This document shows positions 36,136 through 47,307 of a stretch of DNA of 64,000 nt, in pieces. The stretch is from Clusia tigrina (lineage: Eukaryota > Arthropoda > Insecta > Diptera > Clusiidae): NCBI GenBank assembly GCA_920105625.2, contig OV050032.1, positions 99,804,542 through 99,868,541 on the forward strand, given 5' to 3'. A model generated the notes under the pieces. The model was not told the DNA's origin, searched no databases, and saw nothing but the letters and a program-made list of their open reading frames with translations. The first letter of the stretch is position 1. Each line of letters begins with the position of its first letter. Position numbers and translations under genes: made by a program.

Positions 36136-37899
36136 TACCGTATAGAAGTTAGGGGCGTTTGAAGTTTTATCAGTGTTTGATTTGGGACTCTAGGGTAGCA
36201 TAGCTTTGAGCGATAGCTTAAATTGACAAGAGGCTCGAGTACTTTATTGTTACAAAATTTCAAGGTTTTATGATGCTCCAGTAAAAAGTTACAAGCATTT
36301 GTATGTTACCAACTTTGATAGGTGTAGGACGTACCGTATAGAAGTTATGGCCATTTGAAGTTTAATCAGTGTTTCATTTGGGACTCAAGAGTAGCATAGG
36401 TTTGAGCGATGGCTTATATGGACAAGATGCTCGAGAATTTTATTGTTACAAAATTTCAAGGTTTTATGACACTCCAGTAAAAAGTTACAAGCATTTGAAT
36501 GTTGCAAATTTTGATAGGTGTAGGACGTACCGTACAGAAGTTAGGGGCGTTTGAAGTTTTATCAGTGTTTGATTTGGGACTCAAGGGTAGCATAGCTTTG
36601 AGCGATGGCTTCAATTGACAAGAGGCTCGAGTACTTAAATGTTACAAAATTTCAAGGTTTTATGACGCTCCAGTAAAAAGTTACAAGCATTTGTATGTTG
36701 CAAAATTTGATAGGTGTAGGACGTACCGTATAGAAGTTAGGGGCGTTTGAAGTTTTATCAGTGTTTGATTTGGGACTCTAGGGTAGCATAGCTTTGAGCG
36801 ATGGCTTAAATTGACAAGAGGCTCGAGTACTTAATTGTTACAAAATTTCAAGGTTTTTTGACGCTCCAGTAAAAAGATTCAAGCATTTGTATGTTGCAAA
36901 CTTTGATAGGTGTAGGACGTACCGTATAGAATTTAGGGCCATTTGAAGTTTTATCAGTGTTTGATTTGGGACTCTAGGGTAGCATAGCTTTGAGCGATAG
37001 CTTAAATTGACAAGAGGCTCGAGTACTTTATTGTTACAAAATTTCAAGGTTTTATGACGCTCCAGTAAAAAGTTACAAGCATTTGTATGTTGCAAACTTT
37101 GATATTTGTAGGACGTACCGTATAGAAGTTAGGGCCATTTGAAGTTTTATCAGTGTTTGATTTGGGACTCTAGGGTAGCATAGCTTTGAGCGATAGCTTA
37201 AATTGACAAGAGGCTCGAGTACTTTATTGTTACAAAATTTCAAGGTTTTATGACGCTCCAGTAAAAAGTTACAAGCATTTGTATGTTGCCAACTTTGATA
37301 GGAGTAGGACGTACCGTATAGAATTTAGGGCCATTTGAAGTTTTATCAGTGTTTGATTTGGGACTCTAGGGTAGCATAGCTTTGAGCGATAGCTTAAATT
37401 GACAAGAGGCTCGAGTACTTTATTGTTACAAAATTTCAAGGTTTTATGACGCTCCAGTAAAAAGTTACAAGCATTTGTATGTTGCAAACTTTGATAGGTG
37501 TAGGACGTACCGTATAGAAGTTAGGGGCGTTTGAAGTTTTATCAGTGTTTGATTTGGGACTCTAGGGTAGCATAGCTTTGAGCGATAGCTTAAATTGACA
37601 AGAGGCTCGAGTACTTTATTGTTACAAAATTTCAAGGTTTTATGACGCTCCAGTAAAAAGTTGCAAGCATTTGTATGTTGCCAACTTTGATAGGTGTAGG
37701 ACGTACCGTATAGAAGTTACGGCCATTTGAAGTTTTATCAGTGTTTGATTTGGGACTCAAGAGTAGCATAGGTTTGAGCGATGGCTTATATGGACAAGAT
37801 GCTCGAGTATTTTATTGTTACAAAATTTCAAGGTTTTATGACACTCCAGTAAAAAGTTACAAGCATTTGAATGTTGCAAATTTTGATAGATGTAGGACG
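36136..37899. repeat. 9/10-monomer HOR, copy A (9 monomers)
   Basis: This is the first of three consecutive copies, 1764 bp. Markers in order are TTACCAAC (about 36307), TTTAATCAG with GTTTCATTTGG (about 36361), CTCGAGAATTTTATTG (about 36431), TTCAATTG/CTTAAATG then GCAAAATTTGATAGG (about 36701), AAAAAGATTCAAGC (about 36874), GATAGGAGTAGG (about 37299), TTGCAAGC (about 37661) and GTTACGGCC (about 37716). The private marker set makes block boundaries clear. Confidence 0.85.
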
Positions 37900-39859
37900 T
37901 ACCGTACAGAAGTTAGGGGCGTTTGAAGTTTTATCAGTGTTTGATTTGGGACTCTAGGGTAGCATAGCTTTGAGCGATAGCTTAAATTGACAAGAGGCTC
38001 GAGTACTTTATTGTTACAAAATTTCAAGGTTTTATGATGCTCCAGTAAAAAGTTACAAGCATTTGTATGTTACCAACTTTGATAGGTGTAGGACGTACCG
38101 TATAGAAGTTATGGCCATTTGAAGTTTAATCAGTGTTTCATTTGGGACTCAAGAGTAGCATAGGTTTGAGCGATGGCTTATATGGACAAGATGCTCGAGA
38201 ATTTTATTGTTACAAAATTTCAAGGTTTTATGACACTCCAGTAAAAAGTTACAAGCATTTGAATGTTGCAAATTTTGATAGGTGTAGGACGTACCGTACA
38301 GAAGTTAGGGGCGTTTGAAGTTTTATCAGTGTTTGATTTGGGACTCAAGGGTAGCATAGCTTTGAGCGATGGTTTCAATTGACAAGAGGCTCGAGTACTT
38401 AAATGTTACAAAATTTCAAGGTTTTATGACGCTCCAGTAAAAAGTTACAAGCATTTGTATGTTGCAAAATTTGATAGGTGTAGGACGTACCGTATAGAAG
38501 TTAGGGGCGTTTGAAGTTTTATCAGTGTTTGATTTGGGACTCTAGGGTAGCATAGCTTTGAGCGATGGCTTCAATTGACAAGAGGCTCGAGTACTTAAAT
38601 GTTACAAAATTTCAAGGTTTTATGACGCTCCAGTAAAAAGTTACAAGCATTTGTATGTTGCAAAATTTGATAGGTGTAGGACGTACCGTATAGAAGTTAG
38701 GGGCGTTTGAAGTTTTATCAGTGTTTGATTTGGGACTCTAGGGTAGCATAGCTTTGAGCGATGGCTTAAATTGACAAGAGGCTCGAGTACTTAATTGTTA
38801 CAAAATTTCAAGGTTTTTTGACGCTCCAGTAAAAAGATTCAAGCATTTGTATGTTGCAAACTTTGATAGGTGTAGGACGTACCGTATAGAATTTAGGGCC
38901 ATTTGAAGTTTTATCAGTGTTTGATTTGGGACTCTAGGGTAGCATAGCTTTGAGCGATAGCTTAAATTGACAAGAGGCTCGAGTACTTTATTGTTACAAA
39001 ATTTCAAGGTTTTATGACGCTCCAGTAAAAAGTTACAAGCATTTGTATGTTGCAAACTTTGATATTTGTAGGACGTACCGTATAGAAGTTAGAGCCATTT
39101 GAAGTTTTATCAGTGTTTGATTTGGGACTCTAGGGTAGCATAGCTTTGAGCGATAGCTTAAATTGACAAGAGGCTCGAGTACTTTATTGTTACAAAATTT
39201 CAAGGTTTTATGACGCTCCAGTAAAAAGTTACAAGCATTTGTATGTTGCCAACTTTGATAGGAGTAGGACGTACCGTATAGAATTTAGGGCCATTTGAAG
39301 TTTTATCAGTGTTTGATTTGGGACTCTAGGGTAGCATAGCTTTGAGCGATAGCTTAAATTGACAAGAGGCTCGAGTACTTTATTGTTACAAAATTTCAAG
39401 GTTTTATGACGCTCCAGTAAAAAGTTACAAGCATTTGTATGTTGCAAACTTTGATAGGTGTAGGACGTACCGTATAGAAGTTAGGGGCGTTTGAAGTTTT
39501 ATCAGTGTTTGATTTGGGACTCTAGGGTAGCATAGCTTTGAGCGATAGCTTAAATTGACAAGAGGCTCGAGTAATTTATTGTTACAAAATTTCAAGGTTT
39601 TATGACGCTCCAGTAAAAAGTTGCAAGCATTTGTATGTTGCCAACTTTGATAGGTGTAGGACGTACCGTATAGAAGTTACGGCCATTTGAAGTTTTATCA
39701 GTGTTTGATTTGGGACTCAAGAGTAGCATAGGTTTGAGCGATGGCTTATATGGACAAGATGCTCGAGTATTTTATTGTTACAAAATTTCAAGGTTTTATG
39801 ACACTCCAGTAAAAAGTTACAAGCATTTGAATGTTGCAAATTTTGATAGATGTAGGACG
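37900..39859. repeat. 9/10-monomer HOR, copy B (10 monomers)
   Basis: This copy has the same marker series as the preceding one, but is 1960 bp. The TTCAATTG/CTTAAATG unit ending in GCAAAATTTGATAGG is present twice in succession (around 38371 and 38567), whereas the flanking copies have it once. One unit has GATGGTTTCAATTG and the other GATGGCTTCAATTG. The other markers (TTACCAAC about 38070, GTTTCATTTGG about 38134, GATAGGAGTAGG about 39259, GTTACGGCC about 39676) keep their order. Confidence 0.85.
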
Positions 39860-41623
39860 TACCGTACAGAAGTTAGGGGCGTTTGAAGTTTTATCAGTGT
39901 TTGATTTGGGACTCTAGGGTAGCATAGCTTTGAGCGATAGCTTAAATTGACAAGAGGCTCGAGTACTTTATTGTTACAAAATTTCAAGGTTTTATGATGC
40001 TCCAGTAAAAAGTTACAAGCATTTGTATGTTACCAACTTTGATAGGTGTAGGACGTACCGTATAGAAGTTATGGCCATTTGAAGTTTAATCAGTGTTTCA
40101 TTTGGGACTCAAGAGTAGCATAGGTTTGAGCGATGGCTTATATGGACAAGATGCTCGAGAATTTTATTGTTACAAAATTTCAAGGTTTTATGACACTCCA
40201 GTAAAAAGTTACAAGCATTTGAATGTTGCAAATTTTGATAGGTGTAGGACGTACCGTACAGAAGTTAGGGGCGTTTGAAGTTTTATCAGTGTTTGATTTG
40301 GGACTCAAGGGTAGCATAGCTTTGAGCGATGGTTTCAATTGACAAGAGGCTCGAGTACTTAAATGTTACAAAATTTCAAGGTTTTATGACGCTCCAGTAA
40401 AAAGTTACAAGCATTTGTATGTTGCAAAATTTGATAGGTGTAGGACGTACCGTATAGAAGTTAGGGGCGTTTGAAGTTTTATCAGTGTTTGATTTGGGAC
40501 TCTAGGGTAGCATAGCTTTGAGCGATGGCTTAAATTGACAAGAGGCTCGAGTACTTAATTGTTACAAAATTTCAAGGTTTTTTGACGCTCCAGTAAAAAG
40601 ATTCAAGCATTTGTATGTTGCAAACTTTGATAGGTGTAGGACGTACCGTATAGAATTTAGGGCCATTTGAAGTTTTATCAGTGTTTGATTTGGGACTCTA
40701 GGGTAGCATAGCTTTGAGCGATAGCTTAAATTGACAAGAGGCTCGAGTACTTTATTGTTACAAAATTTCAAGGTTTTATGACGCTCCAGTAAAAAGTTAC
40801 AAGCATTTGTATGTTGCAAACTTTGATATTTGTAGGACGTACCGTATAGAAGTTAGAGCCATTTGAAGTTTTATCAGTGTTTGATTTGGGACTCAAGGGT
40901 AGCATAGCTTTGAGCGATAGCTTAAATTGACAAGAGGCTCGAGTACTTTATTGTTACAAAATTTCAAGGTTTTATGACGCTCCAGTAAAAAGTTACAAGC
41001 ATTTGTATGTTGCCAACTTTGATAGGAGTAGGACGTACCGTATAGAATTTAGGGCCATTTGAAGTTTTATCAGTGTTTGATTTGGGACTCTAGGGTAGCA
41101 TAGCTTTGAGCGATAGCTTAAATTGACAAGAGGCTCGAGTACTTTATTGTTACAAAATTTCAAGGTTTTATGACGCTCCAGTAAAAAGTTACAAGCATTT
41201 GTATGTTGCAAACTTTGATAGGTGTAGGACGTACCGTATAGAAGTTAGGGGCGTTTGAAGTTTTATCAGTGTTTGATTTGGGACTCTAGGGTAGCATAGC
41301 TTTGAGCGATAGCTTAAATTGACAAGAGGCTCGAGTACTTTATTGTTACAAAATTTCAAGGTTTTATGACGCTCCAGTAAAAAGTTGCAAGCATTTGTAT
41401 GTTGCCAACTTTGATAGGTGTAGGACGTACCGTATAGAAGTTACGGCCATTTGAAGTTTTATCAGTGTTTGATTTGCGACTCAAGAGTAGCATAGGTTTG
41501 AGCGATGGCTTATATGGACAAGATGCTCGAGTATTTTATTGTTACAAAATTTCAAGGTTTTATGACACTCCAGTAAAAAGTTACAAGCATTTGAATGTTG
41601 CAAATTTTGATAGATGTAGGACG
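39860..41623. repeat. 9/10-monomer HOR, copy C (9 monomers)
   Basis: This is the third copy, 1764 bp, with TTACCAAC (about 40030), GTTTCATTTGG (about 40095), GATGGTTTCAATTG (about 40329), GATAGGAGTAGG (about 41023) and GTTACGGCC (about 41440). It has CTCAAGGG at about 40891 where copies A and B have CTCTAGGG. A private TTGCGACTC occurs in its Y unit at about 41475. It shares GATGGTTTCAATTG with copy B and not with copy A, so B and C are closer relatives. Confidence 0.85.
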
Positions 41624-42407
41624 TACCGTACAGAAGTTAGGGGCGTTTGAAGTTTTATCAGTGTTTGATTTGGGACTCAAGGGTAGCATAGCTTTGAGCG
41701 ATGGCTTCAATTGACAAGAGGCTCGAGTACTTAATTGTTACAAAATTTCAAGGTTTTATGACGCTCCAGTAAAAAGTTACAAGCATTTGTATGTTGCCAA
41801 CTTTGATAGGTGTAGGACGTACCGTATAGAATTTAGGGCCATTTGAAGTTTTATCAGTGTTTGATTTGGGACTCTAGGGTAGCATAGCTTTGAGCGATGG
41901 CTTAAATTGACAAGAGGCTCGAGTACTTAATTGTTACAAAATTTCAAGGTTTTTTGACGCTCCAGTAAAAAGATTCAAGCATTTGTATGTTGCAAACTTT
42001 GATAGGTGTAGGACGTACCGTATAGAATTTAGGGCCATTTGAAGTTTTATCAGTGTTTGATTTGGGACTCTAGGGTAGCATAGCTTTGAGCGATAGCTTA
42101 AATTGACAAGAGGCTCGAGTACTTTATTGTTACAAAATTTCAAGGTTTTATGACGCTCCAGTAAAAAGTTACAAGCATTTGTGTGTTGCAAACTTTGATA
42201 TTTGTATGACGTACCGTATAGAAGTTAGGGGCGTTTGAAGTTTTATCAGTGTTTGATTTGGGACTCTAGGGTAGCATAGCTTTGAGCGATAGCTTAAATT
42301 GACAAGAGGCTCGAGTACTTTATTGTTACAAAATTTCAAGGTTTTATGACGCTCTAGTAAAAAGTTACAAGCATTTGTATGTTGCAAACTTTGATATTTG
42401 TAGGACG
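41624..42407. repeat. Four-monomer link, shared with 51.6-52.4 kb
   Basis: The units carry TTCAATTG/CTTAATTG, then CTTAATTG with TTTTTTGACG and AAAAAGATTC, then GTATGACGTACC (about 42205). Together with the flanking units, from about 41.46 to 43.19 kb, they match 51.46-53.18 kb almost base for base at a distance of 9995 bp (51 monomers minus one base). Confidence 0.75.
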
Positions 42408-43583
42408 TACTGTATAGAAGTTAGGGGCGTTTGAAGTTTTATCAGTGTTTGATTTGGGACTCTAGGGTAGCATAGCTTTGAGCGATTGCTTAAATTGACA
42501 AGAGGCTCGAGTACTTTATTGTTACAAAATTTCAAGGTTTTATGACGCTGCAGCAAAAAGTTACAAGCATTTGTATGTTGCCAACTTTGATAGGTGTAGG
42601 ACGTACCGTATAGAATTTAGGGCCATTTGAAGTTTTATCAGTGTTTGATTTGGGACTCTAGGGTAGCATAGCTTTGAGCGATAGCCTAAATTGACAAGAG
42701 GCTCGAGTACTTTATTGTTACAAAATTTCAAGGTTTTATGACGCTCCAGTAAAAAGTTACAAGCATTTGTATGTTGCCAACTTTGATAGGTGTAGGACGT
42801 ACCGTATAGAATTTAGGGCCATTTGAAGTTTTATCAGTGTTTGATTTGGGACTCTAGGGTAGCATAGCTTTGAGCGATAGCTTAAATTGACAAGAGGCTC
42901 GAGTACTTTATTGTTACAAAATTTCAAGGTTTTATGACGCTCCAGTAAAAAGTTACAAGCATTTGTATGTTGCAAACTTTGATAGGTGTAGGACGTACCG
43001 TATAGAAGTTAGGGGCGTTTGAAGTTTTATCAGTGTTTGATTTGGGACTCTAGGGTAGCATAGCTTTGAGCGATAGCTTAAATTGACAAGAGACTCGAGT
43101 ATTTTATTGTTACAAAATTTCAAGGTTTTATGACGCTCCAGTAAAAAGTTACAAGCATTTGTATGTTGCCAACTTTGATAGGTGTAGGACGTACCGTATA
43201 GAATTTAGGGCCATTTGAAGTTTTATCAGTGTTTGATTTAGGTCTCTAGGGTAGCATAGCTTTGAGCGATAGCTTAAATTGACAAGAGGCTCGAGTACTT
43301 AATTGTTACAAAATTTCAAGGTTTTTTGACGCTCGAGTAAAAAGATTCAAGCATTTGTATGTTGCAAACTTTGATAGATGTAGGACGTACCGTATAGAAT
43401 TTAGGGCCATTTGAAGTTTTATCAGTGTTTGATTTGGGACTCTAGGGTAGCATAGCTTTGAGCGATAGCTTAAATTGACAAGAGGCTCGAGTACTTTATT
43501 GTTACAAAATTTCAAGGTTTTATGACGCTCCAGTAAAAAGTTACAAGCATTTGTATGTTGCAAACTTTGATATTTGTAGGACG
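42408..43583. repeat. 6-monomer HOR, copy 1
   Basis: This block is 1176 bp (6 x 196). Markers are GATTGCTTAAATTG (about 42485), GCTGCAGCAAAAAG (about 42547, which creates a PstI site), GATAGCCTAAATTG (about 42681), AGACTCGAGTATTTT (about 43091), GATTTAGGTCTCTAGG (about 43235), GCTCGAGTAAAAAG (about 43331) and GATAGATGTAGG (about 43373). All recur 1176 bp later. Confidence 0.85.
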
Positions 43584-44759
43584 TACCGTATAGAAGTTAG
43601 AGCCATTTGAAGTTTTATCAGTGTTTGATTTGGGACTCTAGGGTAGCATAGCTTTGAGCGATTGCTTAAATTGACAAGAGGCTCGAGTACTTTATTGTTA
43701 CAAAATTTCAAGGTTTTATGACGCTGCAGCAAAAAGTTACAAGCATTTGTATGTTGCCAACTTTGATAGGTGTAGGACGTACCGTATAGAATTTAGGGCC
43801 ATTTGAAGTTTTATCAGTGTTTGATTTGGGACTCTAGGGTAGCATAGCTTTGAGCGATAGCCTAAATTGACAAGAGGCTCGAGTACTTTATTGTTACAAA
43901 ATTTCAAGGTTTTATGACGCTCCAGTAAAAAGTTACAAGCATTTGTATGTTGCCAACTTTGATAGGTGTAGGACGTACCGTATAGAATTTAGGGCCATTT
44001 GAAGTTTTATCAGTGTTTGATTTGGGACTCTAGGGTAGCATAGCTTTGAGCGATAGCTTAAATTGACAAGAGGCTCGAGTACTTTATTGTTACAAAATTT
44101 CAAGGTTTTATGACGCTCCAGTAAAAAGTTACAAGCATTTGTATGTTGCAAACTTTGATAGGTGTAGGACGTACCGTATAGAAGTTAGGGGCGTTTGAAG
44201 TTTTATCAGTGTTTGATTTGGGACTCTAGGGTAGCATAGCTTTGAGCGATAGCTTAAATTGACAAGAGACTCGAGTATTTTATTGTTACAAAATTTCAAG
44301 GTTTTATGACGCTCCAGTAAAAAGTTACAAGCATTTGTATGTTGCCAACTTTGATAGGTGTAGGACGTACCGTATAGAATTTAGGGCCATTTGAAGTTTT
44401 ATCAGTGTTTGATTTAGGTCTCTAGGGTAGCATAGCTTTGAGCGATAGCTTAAATTGACAAGAGGCTCGAGTACTTAATTGTTACAAAATTTCAAGGTTT
44501 TTTGACGCTCGAGTAAAAAGATTCAAGCATTTGTATGTTGCAAACTTTGATAGATGTAGGACGTACCGTATAGAATTTAGGGCCATTTGAAGTTTTATCA
44601 GTGTTTGATTTGGGACTCTAGGGTAGCATAGCTTTGAGCGATAGCTTAAATTGACAAGAGGCTCGAGTACTTTATTGTTACAAAATTTCAAGGTTTTATG
44701 ACGCTCCAGTAAAAAGTTACAAGCATTTGTATGTTGCAAACTTTGATATTTGTAGGACG
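43584..44759. repeat. 6-monomer HOR, copy 2
   Basis: This is the tandem duplicate of the preceding 6-mer, with the same seven private markers in the same order, for example GCTGCAGCAAAAAG at about 43723 and GATTTAGGTCTCTAGG at about 44411. It differs mainly at its head, where this copy has GTTAGAGCC and TACCGTA and the first has GTTAGGGGCG and TACTGTA. So many shared rare variants indicate a very recent duplication. Confidence 0.85.
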
Positions 44760-45739
44760 TACCGTATAGAAGTTAGAGCCATTTGAAGTTTTATCAGTGT
44801 TTGATTTGGGACTCTAGGGTAGCATAGCTTTGAGCGATAGCTTAAATTGACAAGAGGCTCGAGTACTTTATTGTTACAAAATTTCAAGGTTTTATGACGC
44901 TCCAGTAAAAAGTTACAAGCATTTGTATGTTGCCAACTTTGATAGGTGTAGGACGTACCGTATAGAATTTAGGGCCATTTGAAGTTTTATCAGTGTTTGA
45001 TTTGGGACTCTAGGGTAGCATAGCTTTGAGCGATAGCTTAAATTGACAAGAGGGTCGAGTACTTTATTGTTACAAAATTTCAAGGTTTTATGATGCTCCA
45101 GTAAAAAGTTACAAGCATTTGTATGTTGCAAACTTTGATAGGTGTAGGACGTACCGTATAGAAGTTAGGGGCGTTTGAAGTTTTATCAGTGTTTGATTTG
45201 GGACGCTAGGGTAGCATAGCTTTGAGCGATAGCTTAAATTGACAAGAGGCTCGAGTACTTTATTGTTACTAAATTTCAAGGTTTTATGACGCTCCAGTAA
45301 AAAGTTACAAGCATTTGTATGTTGCCAACTTTGATAGGTGTAGGACGTAACGTATAGAATTTAGGGCCATTTGAAGTTTTATCAGTGTTTGATTTGGGAC
45401 TCTAGGGTAGCATAGCTTTGAGCGATAGCATAAATTAACAAGAGGCTCGAGTACTTTATTGTTACAAAATTTCAAGGTTTTATGACGCTCCAGTAAAAAG
45501 TAACAAGCATTTGTATGTTGCAAACTTTGATAGGTGTAGGACGTACCGTATAGAAGTTAGGGGCGTTTGAAGTTTTATCAGTGTTTGATTTGGGACTCTA
45601 GGGTAGCATAGCTTTGAGCGATAGCTTAAATTGACAAGAGGCTCGAATACTTTATTGTTACAAAATTTCAAGGTTTTATGACGCTCCAGTAAAAAGTTAC
45701 AAGCATTTGTATGTTGCCAACTTTGATAGGTGTAGGACG
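44760..45739. repeat. Five-monomer link with dimer alternation
   Basis: Units alternate between GCCAAC/GAATTTAGGGCC and GCAAAC/GAAGTTAGGGGCG, giving a 392-bp sub-period. Private changes are dense here: GAGGGTCGAG (about 45052), GATGCTCC (about 45091), GGACGCTAGG (about 45202), GTTACTAAATTTC (about 45265), GACGTAACG (about 45346) and GCATAAATTAAC (about 45428). None is seen in neighbouring blocks, so this stretch appears not to have been homogenised recently. Confidence 0.7.
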
Positions 45740-47307
45740 TACCGTATAGAATTTAGGGCCATTTGAAGTTTTATCAGTGTTTGATTTGGGACTCGAGGGT
45801 AGCATAGCTTTGAGCGATAGCTTAAATTGACAAGAGGCTCGAGAATGTTATTGTTACAAAATTTCAAGGTTTTTTGACGCTCCAGTAAAAAGATTCAAGC
45901 ATTTGTATGTTGCAAACTTTGATAGGTGTAGAACGTACCGTATAGAATTTAGGGCCATTTGAAGTTTTATCAGTGTTTGATTTGGGACTCTAGGGTAGCA
46001 TAGCTTTGAGCGATAGCTTAAATTGACAAGAGGCTCGAGTACTTTATTGTTACAAAATTTCAAGGTTTTATGACGCTCCAGTAAAAAGTTACAAGCATTT
46101 GTATGTTGCAAACTTTGATATTTGTAGGACGTACCGTACAGAAGTTAGGGGCGTTTGAAGTTTTATCAGTGTTTGATTTGGGACTCAAGGGTAGCATAGC
46201 TTTGAGCGATAGCTTAAATTGACAAGAGGCTCGAGTACTTTATTGTTACAAAATTCCAAGGTTTTATGACGCTCCAGTAAAAAGTTACTAGCATTTGTAT
46301 GTTGCAAACTTTGATAGGTGTAAGACGTACCGTATAGAAGTTAGGGGCGTTTGAAGTTTTATCAGTGTTTGATTTGGGACTCTAGGGTAGCATAGCTTTG
46401 AGCGATAGCTTAAATTGACAAGAGGCTCGAGTACTTTATTGTTACAAAATTTCAAGGTTTTATGACGCTCCAGTAAAAAGTTACAAGCATTTGTATGTTG
46501 CCAACTTTGATAGGTGTAGGACGTACCATATAGAATTTAGGGCCATTTGAAGTTTTATCAGTGTTTGATTTGGGACTCTAGGGTAGCATAGCTTTGAGCG
46601 ATAGCTTAAATTGACAAGAGGCTCGAGTACTTTATTGTTACAAAATTTCAAGGTTTTATGACGCTCCAGTAAAAAGTTACAAGCATTTGTATGTTGCAAA
46701 CTTTGATAGGTGTAGGACGTACCGTATAGAAGTTAGGGGTGTTTGAAGTTTTATCAGTGTTTGATTTGGGACTCTAGGGTAGCATAGCTTTGAGCGATAG
46801 CTTAAATTGACAAGAGGCTCGAGTACTTTATTGTTACAAAATTTCAAGGTTTTATAACGCTCCAGTAAAAAGTTACAAGCATTTGTGTGTTGCCAACTTT
46901 GATAGGTGTAGGACGTAGCGTATAGAATTTAGGGCCATTTGAAGTTTTATCAGTGTTTGATTTGGGACTCTAGGGTAGCATAGCTTTGAGCGGTAGCTTA
47001 AATTGACAAGAGGCTCGAGCACTTTATTGTTAAAAAATTTCGAGGTTTTATGACGCTCCAGTAAAAAGTTACAAGCATTTGTATGTTGCAAACTTTGATA
47101 GGTGTAGGACGTACCGTATAGAAGTTAGGGGCGTTTGAAGTTTTATCAGTGTTTGATTTGGGACTCTAGGGTAGCATATCTTTGAGCGATAGCTTAAATT
47201 GACAAGAGGCTCGAGTACTTTATTGTTACAAAATTTCAAGGTTTTATGACGCTCCAGTAAAAAGTTACAAGCATTTGTATGTTGCCAACTTTGATAGGTG
47301 TAGGACA
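45740..47307. repeat. 8/9-monomer HOR, copy 1 (8 monomers)
   Basis: This block is 1568 bp. Markers are CTCGAGAATGTTATTG followed by TTTTTTGACG (about 45838), a GTACAG unit (about 46136), GTGTTGCC (about 46887), GAGCGGTAGC (about 46988) and TTAAAAAATTTCGAGG (about 47030). Most recur 1764 bp later. A private GTACCATATAG at about 46526 removes a CpG. Confidence 0.75.

Larger units (their letters stand above)
12340..41623 (+). repeat. Main domain of the Y-type monomer (TTATATGG variant)
   Basis: Y monomers share linked changes relative to the consensus: CAAGAGTAGCATAGGTTT, TTATATGGACAAGATGC, GAGTATTTTATTG, usually GACACTCC, and often TTTGAATGTTGCAAATTTTG in the following part. Units start at 12340, 13124, 14888, 15476, 15868, 16652, 17632, 19396, 21160, 22728, 23708, 25276, 25864, 27431, 28019, 29586, 29978, 30762, 31350, 31742, 32526, 33000, 33784, 34764, 36332, 37704, 38096, 39664, 40056 and 41428. 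Spacings are whole monomers (2-9 units) apart from the small deletions. The TAA and TGA normally present in the TTAAATTGACAAG tract are removed, so a 61-codon frame opens in each Y unit. I regard the frame as a by-product of a clonally spread variant. Confidence 0.85.

Noticed and set aside
12340..41623. Y-type 61-codon frame as a conserved micropeptide gene
   Set aside because: The start is GTG, neighbouring non-Y units have stops, some Y units are broken by TAA (about 21318, 22886), and amino-acid conservation is fully explained by recent duplication of DNA blocks. Kept only as a testable low-probability idea.
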